DNA of 11,644 nucleotides from Euryarchaeota archaeon UBA182. GTDB taxonomy: Archaea; Thermoplasmatota; Poseidoniia; Poseidoniales; Thalassarchaeaceae. The position numbers and the translations under genes were made by a program. Within the stretch, counting starts at the first letter, position 1, and every line of letters starts with the position of its first letter. The DNA is taken from NCBI GenBank assembly GCA_002495675.1, contig DAGH01000002.1, forward strand, positions 4,461 to 16,104. The letters run 5' to 3'. A model generated the notes under the pieces. The model worked only from the letters and a program-made list of their open reading frames with translations, made no database searches and was not told the origin of the DNA. Shown piece by piece: positions 1 through 6,474 of this stretch.

Positions 1-670
1 CATCGGCATCATCACTGCGATCATCCTCATCAGGGCGATCATTCTCATCGTCGAAGCCCATTCCTCCCGGCATCATGTCCTCCATACCCATGATGGATCT
101 TAAGTCCATTGAAGCGACCCTCACGACCTCCTCAAAGTTCGGAGTCATATCTCTGCTGATCGAACTCATGGAACCAGACTCGCCTACCTCAGAGGCCATT
201 GGGCCACCCAAACTGTTGGTCACCATTATGTCAGTACCACTCATGACGATCTCGGCGTCGATGTCTAACATTCCCATGTAGGATATCTTGCTTCGATTGT
301 ACATCGACTGTGATTCCAAGTCCACCATGATAACCGACAGAGTTTCCATTGAGACGGACATACCAGACTCTGCATCGACCCCTTCCATCGTCATGCTATA
401 TCGCACCCCTGATACGCCACTGGTCGGATCGAGTAGGTAGGTTGATGGGTCCGCTGCCATGGCATCGGTCATCACGGCAATAAAACGAACTTCGTTCTCG
501 AGATAGAGACACAGTTCCTCAAGTTCAGACGTTGCGTTAGGATCGAAATTAAGAGCCCCTTCCTCCGTACAACCCAATACCTCAGTGACGTCTTCCAGTG
601 CTTGGATGCACCCTGCCATTGATGTGACAATCATCAGTAATGTCACCGATATTGAGGTAAGTCTGCGCAT
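1..670 (-). CDS. Secreted lipoprotein, C-terminus cut by window edge
   Basis: The reading frame starts with ATG at 670-668 and is open for 223 codons to the left edge, so the C-terminus is missing. The N-terminus is a lipoprotein signal: two Arg, a hydrophobic stretch at about residues 4-18, and a lipobox Met-Ala-Gly-Cys with Cys21 as the likely lipidated residue. Residues 33-56 carry a Gly-Cys...Ala-x-Asn-Phe-Asp-Pro-Asn-Ala-Thr...Cys-x-Tyr motif (Cys34, Cys54), of a kind recurrent in surface proteins of marine bacteria and Marine Group II archaea. The rest is rich in Met, Ser and Asp and becomes strongly acidic near the left edge. No enzyme domain is recognised; a role at the outer face of the membrane is inferred. 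GAGGG sits 6 nt before the ATG, but a TATA-like box at 692-699 would also fit a leaderless message. Confidence 0.8.
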   Translation of the reverse strand, partial: MRRLTSISVTLLMIVTSMAGCIQALEDVTEVLGCTEEGALNFDPNATSELEELCLYLENEVRFIAVMTDAMAADPSTYLLDPTSGVSGVRYSMTMEGVDAESGMSVSMETLSVIMVDLESQSMYNRSKISYMGMLDIDAEIVMSGTDIMVTNSLGGPMASEVGESGSMSSISRDMTPNFEEVVRVASMDLRSIMGMEDMMPGGMGFDDENDRPDEDDRSDDAD

Positions 671-691
671 ATGATTCCCTCTGGCATTCCA

Positions 692-699
692 CAAATAAA
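692..699 (-). promoter_or_regulatory. Candidate archaeal TATA box for the lipoprotein gene
   Basis: The minus strand reads TTTATTTG, centred about 26 bp upstream of the lipoprotein ATG. That is the usual archaeal TATA-to-transcription-start distance, so transcription would begin at or next to the start codon. Assigned from sequence and spacing only. Confidence 0.45.
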
Positions 700-744
700 T
701 TCATGGCCGACCAGGGCTGATTCTGGCGATTATCCAGAGTTGGA

Positions 745-829
745 TGGTGCAGAGGACAGGATTCGAACCTGCGAAGCACTACGCACTGGGACCTCATCCC
801 AGCCCCTTTGACCGCTCGGGTACCTCTGC
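745..829 (-). tRNA. tRNA-Leu (anticodon GAG), CCA encoded
   Basis: On the minus strand the sequence folds into a full class II tRNA. It has a perfect 7-bp acceptor stem (GCAGAGG with CCTCTGC), a D arm with a CCC/GGG stem, and an anticodon stem CTGGG/CCCAG around the loop ATGAGGT, giving anticodon GAG (codon CUC). A 13-nt extra arm with a short possible stem follows, then a T arm GCAGG-TTCGAAT-CCTGT, discriminator A at 748 and a genomically encoded CCA at 745-747. The long extra arm and anticodon identify leucine. No intron is present. The 5' end at 829 is about 26 bp from a TATA-like box, which fits transcription starting at the mature 5' end. The lipoprotein gene begins 74 nt downstream on the same strand. 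Confidence 0.96.
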
Positions 830-850
830 CTAACACTTCCGAACCCAACA

Positions 851-858
851 TTGTATTT
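851..858 (-). promoter_or_regulatory. Candidate TATA box for tRNA-Leu
   Basis: The minus strand reads AAATACAA, centred about 26 bp upstream of the tRNA 5' end. It lies between the MOSC gene stop at 871 and the tRNA. Position and AT-richness match an archaeal TBP site. Confidence 0.55.
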
Positions 859-870
859 CACGGTGGCGAA

Positions 871-1344
871 TCACACATTTTGAATCCTGATCCAATCCCC
901 TACCTCCATGACACCCGGTTCAATTACCCTAGCAACCCACCTGGACCATCCCTTTTCCTTGGCGTGGTCGATACGGGAGAACCTCCCTTCAATGAACGAC
1001 TCACTTATCTTCCCACAGGGGGCGCAGGGCTCGCTTAATTCCAGAAGTACCGGTCCTGCTTGTAGTCGAGTACCCACATTCAGGTCCTCCCACGGAATCC
1101 CCTCCACTGTCAAATTCTCACCACTTGATCCGATCTCGATGGGGTGCCCCTCTTTCTGCAGGCTGATAATTCTCTCATGGGAAAATAGGCTCACGGCCCT
1201 TCCCGGGTCCATGTCCCGTTTATTCGCTCGGAACCAGTTGTAATCCCCCTCTATGCCCTCCATTGTGATGGTGGCCCTCGGAACCGGCAATTTGGGAACG
1301 CCCCCCCTGGGGCTCAAGTTGATGGATATCACGGTACCGCTCAT
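871..1344 (-). CDS. MOSC domain protein
   Basis: A 157-residue protein that is essentially one MOSC domain, the fold found at the C-terminus of molybdenum-cofactor sulfurases and in YiiM/YuaD-type proteins. Visible family marks are the Asp-Pro-x-Arg-Ala-Val-Ser-Leu stretch (46-53), Gly-His-Pro-Ile (66-69), Gly-Glu-Asn-Leu-Thr-Val (75-80), Pro-Cys-x-Pro-Cys (Cys107 and Cys110, the likely sulfur-carrying or metal-binding cysteines), and Arg-Trp-x-Ala-Arg-Val followed by Gly-Asp near the end. In the wider family these proteins bind or move sulfur for molybdenum-cofactor enzymes or detoxify N-hydroxylated compounds; the substrate here cannot be read from sequence. The ATG overlaps the stop of the upstream EamA transporter gene as ATGA, so the two are probably translationally coupled. 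Confidence 0.9.
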   Translation of the reverse strand: MSGTVISINLSPRGGVPKLPVPRATITMEGIEGDYNWFRANKRDMDPGRAVSLFSHERIISLQKEGHPIEIGSSGENLTVEGIPWEDLNVGTRLQAGPVLLELSEPCAPCGKISESFIEGRFSRIDHAKEKGWSRWVARVIEPGVMEVGDWIRIQNV

Positions 1345-2273
1345 GTTGTACTTCTCGGCTCTAACTCGATAATTAGGTTACCCAGTAGCAGCGATCCGGC
1401 TCCAATGAACAGCCAGAAAGTTGGATCTCCCTCCAGACCCAAACCCAAGCTGATGACTGCAGCCCACACTGGTTCGAACGCGTAGACCAACGCCGCCCTA
1501 ACGGGGGAGATCTCTTTTTGGTACTTCATTAGTAGTGCCAAGGCGGTAAATGAACCGAAGAAGCCGCATAGAGATAGCGGTAAGAGATAGTCAAAATGGA
1601 TCAATAAGGCAAGAGAATCCCCAAGCGGACTGCTGCCCTCGTATCCCATGGGGTCGGCTAGAAGAATCAAGAAGGCAAGCAACATTACCGTCACCATCAT
1701 CGTGCCCGTCGATTGAATTGGGTCCACGACTCTGGTCACGCCGTCGGTGACGATTATGTGCAGGGCGAAGAGGAACCCGCTCAACACGGTGAGCCACTCC
1801 CCCACTCCGAACTCCAGCCGCGGAGGTCCGGATATCCATCCAGCCCCGAAAGTAGCGAGTACAACTCCGAGAAGCATGAATGGTGTGAAACGCTGCCTAC
1901 CAATGGCTACGCCAATGATTGCAGTGAACACGACGTAGAGGCTCGTCAGGAAGGCGGAGACCGCAGGAGTGACGTCGGTCAAGCCCACCATCTGGACTAG
2001 AAATCCGAGGATTAGTATCAATCCTAGAGAGAAACCCCCCCTCCAGACCTCAGGATCGTTGAAACCTGAACGTGAGGATCGTAGGAGGACTATTGTGAAA
2101 AAGGAGCCAATAAGAAACCTAAACGCAACAAAGTGCATGGCCACCCAGCGTCCATCAACACCTATCAGATGCGAATTGGCAGCAGCCAAGGCCTGTTTCA
2201 TCCAAATGAACGTCATGCCCCAGATGAATGCCACGGAGAACAGTATCAATGTGGCGCGCTGACTATCCCTCAC
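1341..2273 (-). CDS. EamA/DMT-family transporter
   Basis: A 310-residue integral membrane protein of the drug/metabolite transporter superfamily. About ten hydrophobic helices can be drawn, at roughly residues 8-25, 44-65, 79-97, 104-121, 131-148, 158-176, 189-206, 219-248, 258-278 and 285-303, as two EamA repeats. The first helix has the typical Trp-Gly at 18-19, and the second repeat has the characteristic Tyr-Ala-Phe-Glu-Pro-Val-Trp-Ala (264-271). Members export amino acids, metabolites or toxic compounds; the substrate is unknown. The start is GTG at 2273-2271: no in-frame ATG lies between it and an upstream TAG, and it places the first helix correctly. There is no Shine-Dalgarno site, but a TATA-like GTATAAT lies about 28 bp upstream, suggesting a leaderless mRNA. 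The stop overlaps the MOSC start by 4 nt, so the two form an operon. Confidence 0.92.
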   Translation of the reverse strand: MRDSQRATLILFSVAFIWGMTFIWMKQALAAANSHLIGVDGRWVAMHFVAFRFLIGSFFTIVLLRSSRSGFNDPEVWRGGFSLGLILILGFLVQMVGLTDVTPAVSAFLTSLYVVFTAIIGVAIGRQRFTPFMLLGVVLATFGAGWISGPPRLEFGVGEWLTVLSGFLFALHIIVTDGVTRVVDPIQSTGTMMVTVMLLAFLILLADPMGYEGSSPLGDSLALLIHFDYLLPLSLCGFFGSFTALALLMKYQKEISPVRAALVYAFEPVWAAVISLGLGLEGDPTFWLFIGAGSLLLGNLIIELEPRSTT

Positions 2274-2283
2274 AACCGACCCG

Positions 2284-2313
2284 AATAGGGCGCTGTCATT
2301 ATACTACCCTATT
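2284..2313. repeat. 7-bp inverted repeat flanking the EamA TATA box
   Basis: The arms AATAGGG (2284-2290) and CCCTATT (2307-2313) are perfect reverse complements separated by 16 bp. The spacer holds the candidate TATA box of the EamA gene. It also lies just 3' of the photolyase fusion stop (2319), so it could be an operator for the transporter or a weak hairpin at the end of the photolyase transcript. Confidence 0.4.
2298..2304 (-). promoter_or_regulatory. Candidate TATA box for the EamA-MOSC operon
   Basis: The minus strand reads GTATAAT, centred about 28 bp upstream of the GTG start at 2273. The spacing would place the transcription start at the start codon. It falls between the arms of an inverted repeat. 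Confidence 0.5.
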
Positions 2314-2318
2314 GCACG

Positions 2319-4592
2319 TCACCAATCCGTTAAGTTGGATTGCCGACTCTCAACAGCATCTATTTCCTCATCCCATCCACCCATCAGATGGAGATCCGCT
2401 ACTGCCCTTGCTGCAGAATCAAGAGCAGCCCCCATCGTTCCCAATGGCGTTCCGAAAGCATCGCCAATGAAAGCAATACGACCATGATGAATGACCCTAG
2501 CTGGCCCAGAGATAGCCCGACCGTACCTCCAGAAGTGTGATGACCATCCCACAGGGTTAAACCCAGCCTTTTCAGGAATAAAAGAAGCCATTTCCTCCTT
2601 GGTCTTGTTGATGTGTTCCTCCGAGGAGCTTGGATCTAACCTGAGTTCTATGGTGCCTTTGCCGACATTACGAATTGACCACCCCTCTGGCAGCGAGTCA
2701 AGCCCCGCGTGACCTGGACCCCAAGCAACCCAGTAAGGAGCGCTCTCGCCCGAGAACACCCCTTCTTCGAGCAACCCCATCGCCTGTTCGATCGGGACGG
2801 CTACAATCAACCTTGAGTGATTGAACTGAACCTCTTGACCATCTGATGAGCCCCACAACTGAACCCGTTGTTCATCTTCCTTGACTCCCTCTATTCGTGT
2901 CTTGTAGTTCACCTCTAGGTCTTTTGAGAGACCATCTAGGAAATTCCTGAAAGGTTCCGAAGAATTACCCAGATCCCACTGGAATCTATCCATCCAATTC
3001 CTCGAGCCATCCATGTTGATTGATCCGATACTGAAGATCGAACCATCGTCATTCTGTCTGTAGGCCAATCTCCCACTTGGCCTCCATCCCTTGTCGTAGA
3101 TCGAGACTTTGTGGCCCAGCCTACTCAGGATCTGGCCTGCAAACATTCCAGACAAACCGGATCCCACAATTCCTATGTCCATCACTCCTCCATTGCTTGG
3201 CGCCTCCACCCAATCCCTGTACCGCCTCATGTCAAGCCTTGAGGCATGTCCTTCCGTGCTACGTCGCCTGACCCTTCCCATGTGATCGGACGGAGGATCG
3301 AATGGCCTGTCAAAGAGTCCATAGCACCACATAACCCCGGCAATCGAGTTAGGGTCTCTCCCATCGAGTGCATATCTATCATTCAGCGATTGAGTGAAAT
3401 CCATCGCGGCCCTTGGATCCTTTATCCATTTAGCAACCCCCTTTCCCCAAGTCATCCTCACATTGTTGTGCATCACACCGTGGCGCACCAGGCCCATCTG
3501 AGCGGAGTCCCACAGGGAATCCCCTGTGTCGCCTGCCTCCAGGTCACACTCTTTCTTCGTGGCCGTTGGCTCGATTCTTTCCTGCCAAGAAATGCGAGCC
3601 CATTCCGGCAGAGAACTCCAATCTCGCGGAGATTGCAACTCATGACAGTGATGGTATGCTTGTTCCCTAAATATGAGCATCTCGTCTAGGAACTTATCAG
3701 CGCCCTTTCCCCCAGCGTCAATGGCCTCTCTTACTACTTTTGTAGCCGCGATCATGCCATAGTGAAGCCAGGGGGAGATGCCGCTCACTCCATCACGGTT
3801 GGATGCGTCATTTCGCGTCCTATGATACCTTTTCAGGCCGTTCTCAACATAATTTTCCCACTTCTTTTTAGCGAATTTAGTTCCACCACATACGTCCGTC
3901 ACCGGCATGATCGTCGGATCGATATCACATTGGGATAGCAATTGCACGCCCCCATCCCTTTCTAGCTCCTTATGAGCCGAAACGGGTGCAAAGGGAAGAT
4001 CATAGAGTTCAGGCATCCTTATGATTGGCGAATCACAAACCGGCCAAGTTAGCCCCTTCCTCGCATTTATCATTCGCTTCGTTGAATTTTTGAATTTGAA
4101 TGGCCGATCGATTGAACGACCGAAAACCTGCCTTGGCAGAACGCAGTGAGCGTCAACTTCGATCAAGGTCCGCATTTTGGAGATACTATCAGACCAATCC
4201 GACCATGGATCAAGGTCAACGAGGTCAGTCACTATGACTGCGGCATGTTTTGAGAGCAGCTTCAATGCTGGTTGTCTGTGGCCATCTCTCGAGACATGCA
4301 AAAGGTAGTCTACGCCTATGTCCGCCGCTTCCTGCTCGAGATCTCTTGCGCCTTCCAGTAAGAACTTGTGGTGCCGATAGGATGCGTGGGTATACCTCTC
4401 GTCTATCCCATGGTATACTAACAAGGGCAGCCCCATTTGGTTTGCAATGAGTCTTGCGACATCGAATGTGGGATTTTCCTCAAATCTTAGTGCTGCTCGA
4501 ATCCAATGAAGAACGAATTTGGGGTCTTCGCAGCTGGGCCCAGTTCGTTGGGAACATCTCTCCAGTAGGTGATCCGACAAGGACTCCATCAT
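2319..4592 (-). CDS. Class II photolyase fused to renalase-like FAD oxidoreductase
   Basis: A 757-residue, two-part protein. Residues 1 to about 465 form a class II CPD photolyase, which splits UV-made pyrimidine dimers using light and FADH-. It has an N-terminal Rossmann part (about 26-150, with Tyr-Arg-His-His-Lys-Phe-Leu-Leu-Glu-Gly at 72-81). The helical FAD part follows (about 240-450), with Ser-Pro-Trp-Leu-His-Tyr-Gly at 273-279, Met-His-Asn-Asn-Val-Arg-Met-Thr-Trp-Gly-Lys at 374-384 and Leu-Asp-Gly-Arg-Asp-Pro-Asn-Ser at 409-416. Residues 471-757 are a second flavoenzyme: Gly477-x-Gly479-x-x-Gly482 dinucleotide fold, Asp500 at the end of beta-2, a Gly-Arg (507-508) resembling the GGR of renalase/COG3380 proteins, and a C-terminal FAD motif Phe-Ile-Gly-Asp (708-711). 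Free-standing photolyases are about 450-500 residues. The oxidoreductase partner's substrate is unknown; a link to flavin or NAD(P)H chemistry is inferred. There is no Shine-Dalgarno site before ATG 4592. A weak TATA-like CATATC lies near 4618, so a leaderless message is possible. Confidence 0.9.
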   Translation of the reverse strand: MMESLSDHLLERCSQRTGPSCEDPKFVLHWIRAALRFEENPTFDVARLIANQMGLPLLVYHGIDERYTHASYRHHKFLLEGARDLEQEAADIGVDYLLHVSRDGHRQPALKLLSKHAAVIVTDLVDLDPWSDWSDSISKMRTLIEVDAHCVLPRQVFGRSIDRPFKFKNSTKRMINARKGLTWPVCDSPIIRMPELYDLPFAPVSAHKELERDGGVQLLSQCDIDPTIMPVTDVCGGTKFAKKKWENYVENGLKRYHRTRNDASNRDGVSGISPWLHYGMIAATKVVREAIDAGGKGADKFLDEMLIFREQAYHHCHELQSPRDWSSLPEWARISWQERIEPTATKKECDLEAGDTGDSLWDSAQMGLVRHGVMHNNVRMTWGKGVAKWIKDPRAAMDFTQSLNDRYALDGRDPNSIAGVMWCYGLFDRPFDPPSDHMGRVRRRSTEGHASRLDMRRYRDWVEAPSNGGVMDIGIVGSGLSGMFAGQILSRLGHKVSIYDKGWRPSGRLAYRQNDDGSIFSIGSINMDGSRNWMDRFQWDLGNSSEPFRNFLDGLSKDLEVNYKTRIEGVKEDEQRVQLWGSSDGQEVQFNHSRLIVAVPIEQAMGLLEEGVFSGESAPYWVAWGPGHAGLDSLPEGWSIRNVGKGTIELRLDPSSSEEHINKTKEEMASFIPEKAGFNPVGWSSHFWRYGRAISGPARVIHHGRIAFIGDAFGTPLGTMGAALDSAARAVADLHLMGGWDEEIDAVESRQSNLTDW
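3180..3191 (-). promoter_or_regulatory. In-frame Shine-Dalgarno and ATG at the fusion junction
   Basis: Within the photolyase fusion gene the minus strand reads GGAGGAGTGATG. The ATG (3182-3180) is codon 471, the residue directly before the oxidoreductase domain's first beta strand, and GGAGG ends 4 nt before it. It may be an internal start that makes a free 287-residue oxidoreductase, or a relic of two once-separate genes. The same bases encode Gly-Gly-Val-Met in the linker, so chance is possible. Confidence 0.4.
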
Positions 4593-4697
4593 TGCTATTA
4601 TGACAACATCACACGATATGAATTAACGTTCCAGTTCCTAATTAGATCCGACTAGTTGAGGGGAGACGCTCAATAAGAAGGCGCCTCTCGCATAATT
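4593..4697. promoter_or_regulatory. Divergent intergenic region between photolyase fusion and right-hand operon
   Basis: These 105 bp must hold the promoters for both directions. For the photolyase, a weak TATA-like TTCATATC (minus strand, about 4615-4622) lies about 26 bp before its ATG. For the rightward genes nothing strong is visible; AATAAG near 4672 is at the right distance from ATG 4698 but is a poor match, and CTAATTAG at 4639-4646 would give a transcript start near 4670. Neither gene has a clear Shine-Dalgarno site. Confidence 0.4.
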
Positions 4698-5024
4698 ATG
4701 GTCAATCTTGCACGACCGGTGATGGGCGGTCTTTATGATACGCTTTCTGGGGCTTTCGGCAATCAGATCGCATGGCTGGTGGGTCACACGGTCATAATCG
4801 CCGTCGGGTTTGGCTTGGTCACCCTAGCTAGGAATTGGTCCCAAATAGCAGATGGAGCAAAACTCGAAAAGAGGCATTCTGTTGACATCCTCCTGTTTAC
4901 CATAGTCACAGGGTTCCAAATTCAAATTTATTCTGGCGACCTAGGCTGGCCTCTATTCTCATCAATCCTCATTGCTTCAACATTCACAATCTCCCTTGGC
5001 TGGTGCGTTAAGGTGCTGAATTAG
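4698..5024 (+). CDS. Small three-helix membrane protein, unknown function
   Basis: A 108-residue protein not recognised as any named family. Three hydrophobic segments are visible at about residues 24-44, 62-78 and 83-105, separated by a charged loop (about 45-61) rich in Lys, Glu and Asp. There is no signal-peptide cleavage motif. It is the first gene of a co-directional series and ends 35 nt before the PINA-like ATPase gene, so it is probably co-transcribed with it; whether it anchors or assists that ATPase is speculation. The start lacks a Shine-Dalgarno site. Codon use looks like its neighbours and the frame is intact, which supports a real gene. Confidence 0.7.
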   Translation: MVNLARPVMGGLYDTLSGAFGNQIAWLVGHTVIIAVGFGLVTLARNWSQIADGAKLEKRHSVDILLFTIVTGFQIQIYSGDLGWPLFSSILIASTFTISLGWCVKVLN

Positions 5025-5059
5025 GGGAATCGTGAAGGAATACGTTGGATGTGTAAAGA

Positions 5060-6430
5060 ATGGCAGCGTTTGGAGACCATCCATCACTTCCTAAGGAACT
5101 GGGTGAGATCTTGGAAGACGAAACCACTTCCACGGTTTTCCTAAAAGCAGATTGTCCCCCTCGGGCCAAGAGAGGACATATTAGCGAACTGAAACTTGAG
5201 GACATTGGAAAAAAACCGTGGACAAAGGCAATGGTCAGTGAATTATCAGACCAGATGTCAGTATTGGTCGAGCAACATTCGGAGAGATCTGATTGTTTCG
5301 TGGAGATAGAACGGGAGGGCTGCAGGATCCTACAGGTTGGAGACCTGAGAGTGACTTGCGCATGGCCTCCTTTCTCTGATGCATGGGAAATTACCGTTGT
5401 ACGCCCCGTGGCCTATCTCTCGCTTTCGGATTACGATATAGATCCTGAATTGAAGCGAAGGCTATCCGACCATCATAGAGGAGTGTTCGTGGTTGGAAAA
5501 CCCGGCTCAGGAAAAACCACCTTCGCTCAAGCCATTGCAGCATATCTCGACGAAGAAGTTGGGGCGATGGTCAAAACCATGGAAGCTCCAAGAGACCTAC
5601 AACTACCTGAAAGAGTCACTCAATATGCTCCTTTAGAGGGCGATTTAGAGAAGACGGCAGAGGTCATTTTCCTGGTTAGACCAGATTTTGTTATCTTCGA
5701 CGAAGTCCGACGATCCAGAGATTTCGAAATTTTTGGGGACGTCAGGCTCGCAGGAGTAGGTTTGCTAGGGGTCACTCACGCAAACAGCGCTTTGGAGGCT
5801 ATCCAGAGGCTTGTGGGCAAAGTCGAACTCGGATTGATCTCCCAAGTGTTAGACACGGTTATCCACATAGAGAAAGGTAAGGTGAACGAGATATTGGAAC
5901 TGAAAATGGTTGTTCGCGCCCCAACCGGAATGGAGTCCGACCTATCTCGACCTGTGATAGAAATCAGAAGGTTTCCCAGCGGAGAGTTAACCCATGAAAT
6001 GTTCGCCTTCGGCAGTGAGATCGCTGTGGTGCCTGTCAGTGGAGAAGGTGGGGCTACAAGCCCAGCAATGATCATGGCTGCGGATGAGTTGAAGAGGCAA
6101 GTCATCCGGCACACTGGAATATCCGTGGCACATGCCAAATTCCTTACAGAATCCTCTGCAGAAATCTATGTCGACCAATCCGCCGTCGGGGCAATGGTGG
6201 GACCCGGTGGCGAAAACATCACAAGACTAGAGAGGCAAATAAGCATAAAGTTGGACGTCAAATCAGTACGAGAGTTGCCCCGTAATCAAAGAAAACGGAT
6301 AGATGAAGGACTCAACACAAATTTCAATGAAGATGATTGGAGGTCGAGATCTGGGCGCGAATGGTCCAGAGACGATCGTAGTGGGAGTCAGAAGGCTAGA
6401 AGGAGAAGAGGCCGAAAGGGCCGTCGTTAG
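5060..6430 (+). CDS. PilT-class ATPase with KH domain (PINA/COG1855 family), PIN domain absent
   Basis: A 456-residue protein matching the archaeal family with order PIN domain, PilT/VirB11-like ATPase, KH domain. Here it begins directly at the family's middle region: Pro-Pro-x-Ala-Lys-Arg-Gly at 33-39 and Pro-Pro-Phe-Ser-Asp-x-Trp-Glu-Ile-Thr at 103-112. The Walker A is Gly-Lys-Pro-Gly-Ser-Gly-Lys-Thr (146-153); the Walker B-like Val-Ile-Phe-Asp-Glu is at 211-215; the conserved Arg-Leu-Ala-Gly-Val-Gly is at 229-234; Thr-His (239-240) follows. The KH domain has its Gly-Pro-Gly-Gly loop at 381-384. The last 30 residues are rich in Arg and Lys, suggesting nucleic-acid binding. A Sulfolobus relative acts on Holliday junctions; the role here is inferred. 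The usual N-terminal PIN nuclease domain (about 140 residues) is missing, and TAA two codons upstream of the ATG rules out an extension. Confidence 0.9.
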   Translation: MAAFGDHPSLPKELGEILEDETTSTVFLKADCPPRAKRGHISELKLEDIGKKPWTKAMVSELSDQMSVLVEQHSERSDCFVEIEREGCRILQVGDLRVTCAWPPFSDAWEITVVRPVAYLSLSDYDIDPELKRRLSDHHRGVFVVGKPGSGKTTFAQAIAAYLDEEVGAMVKTMEAPRDLQLPERVTQYAPLEGDLEKTAEVIFLVRPDFVIFDEVRRSRDFEIFGDVRLAGVGLLGVTHANSALEAIQRLVGKVELGLISQVLDTVIHIEKGKVNEILELKMVVRAPTGMESDLSRPVIEIRRFPSGELTHEMFAFGSEIAVVPVSGEGGATSPAMIMAADELKRQVIRHTGISVAHAKFLTESSAEIYVDQSAVGAMVGPGGENITRLERQISIKLDVKSVRELPRNQRKRIDEGLNTNFNEDDWRSRSGREWSRDDRSGSQKARRRRGRKGRR

Positions 6431-6456
6431 ACGGAGCCGGCATTCGAGATTTCACT

Positions 6457-6474
6457 AGGAGGGGTTTCTTTTTG
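6457..6474 (+). promoter_or_regulatory. Strong Shine-Dalgarno with TTG start for the thermosome gene
   Basis: AGGAGG at 6457-6462 lies 9 nt before TTG 6472-6474, which fixes the start. The TTG places the conserved Pro-Val-x-Ile-Val-Lys-Glu at the expected distance from the N-terminus, and no upstream ATG or GTG fits. The spacer holds the T-rich tract TTTCTTTTT (6465-6473), a possible archaeal termination or pause signal for the preceding gene. Confidence 0.7.

Noticed and set aside
745..829. Intron or alternative identity (serine) for the tRNA
   Set aside because: The cloverleaf closes without an insertion and the anticodon loop gives GAG, so leucine without an intron is the only good reading.
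582..851. 89-codon minus-strand frame across the tRNA
   Set aside because: It runs through the tRNA-Leu and the lipoprotein start in another frame, with no recognisable protein character.
3246..3689. 147-codon plus-strand frame opposite the photolyase
   Set aside because: It is the antisense shadow of strongly conserved photolyase codons; its composition is not protein-like and there is no start signal.
4655..4690. Imperfect hairpin upstream of the small membrane protein gene
   Set aside because: GAGACGC and GCGCCTCTC pair only with bulges; too weak to call a regulatory structure.
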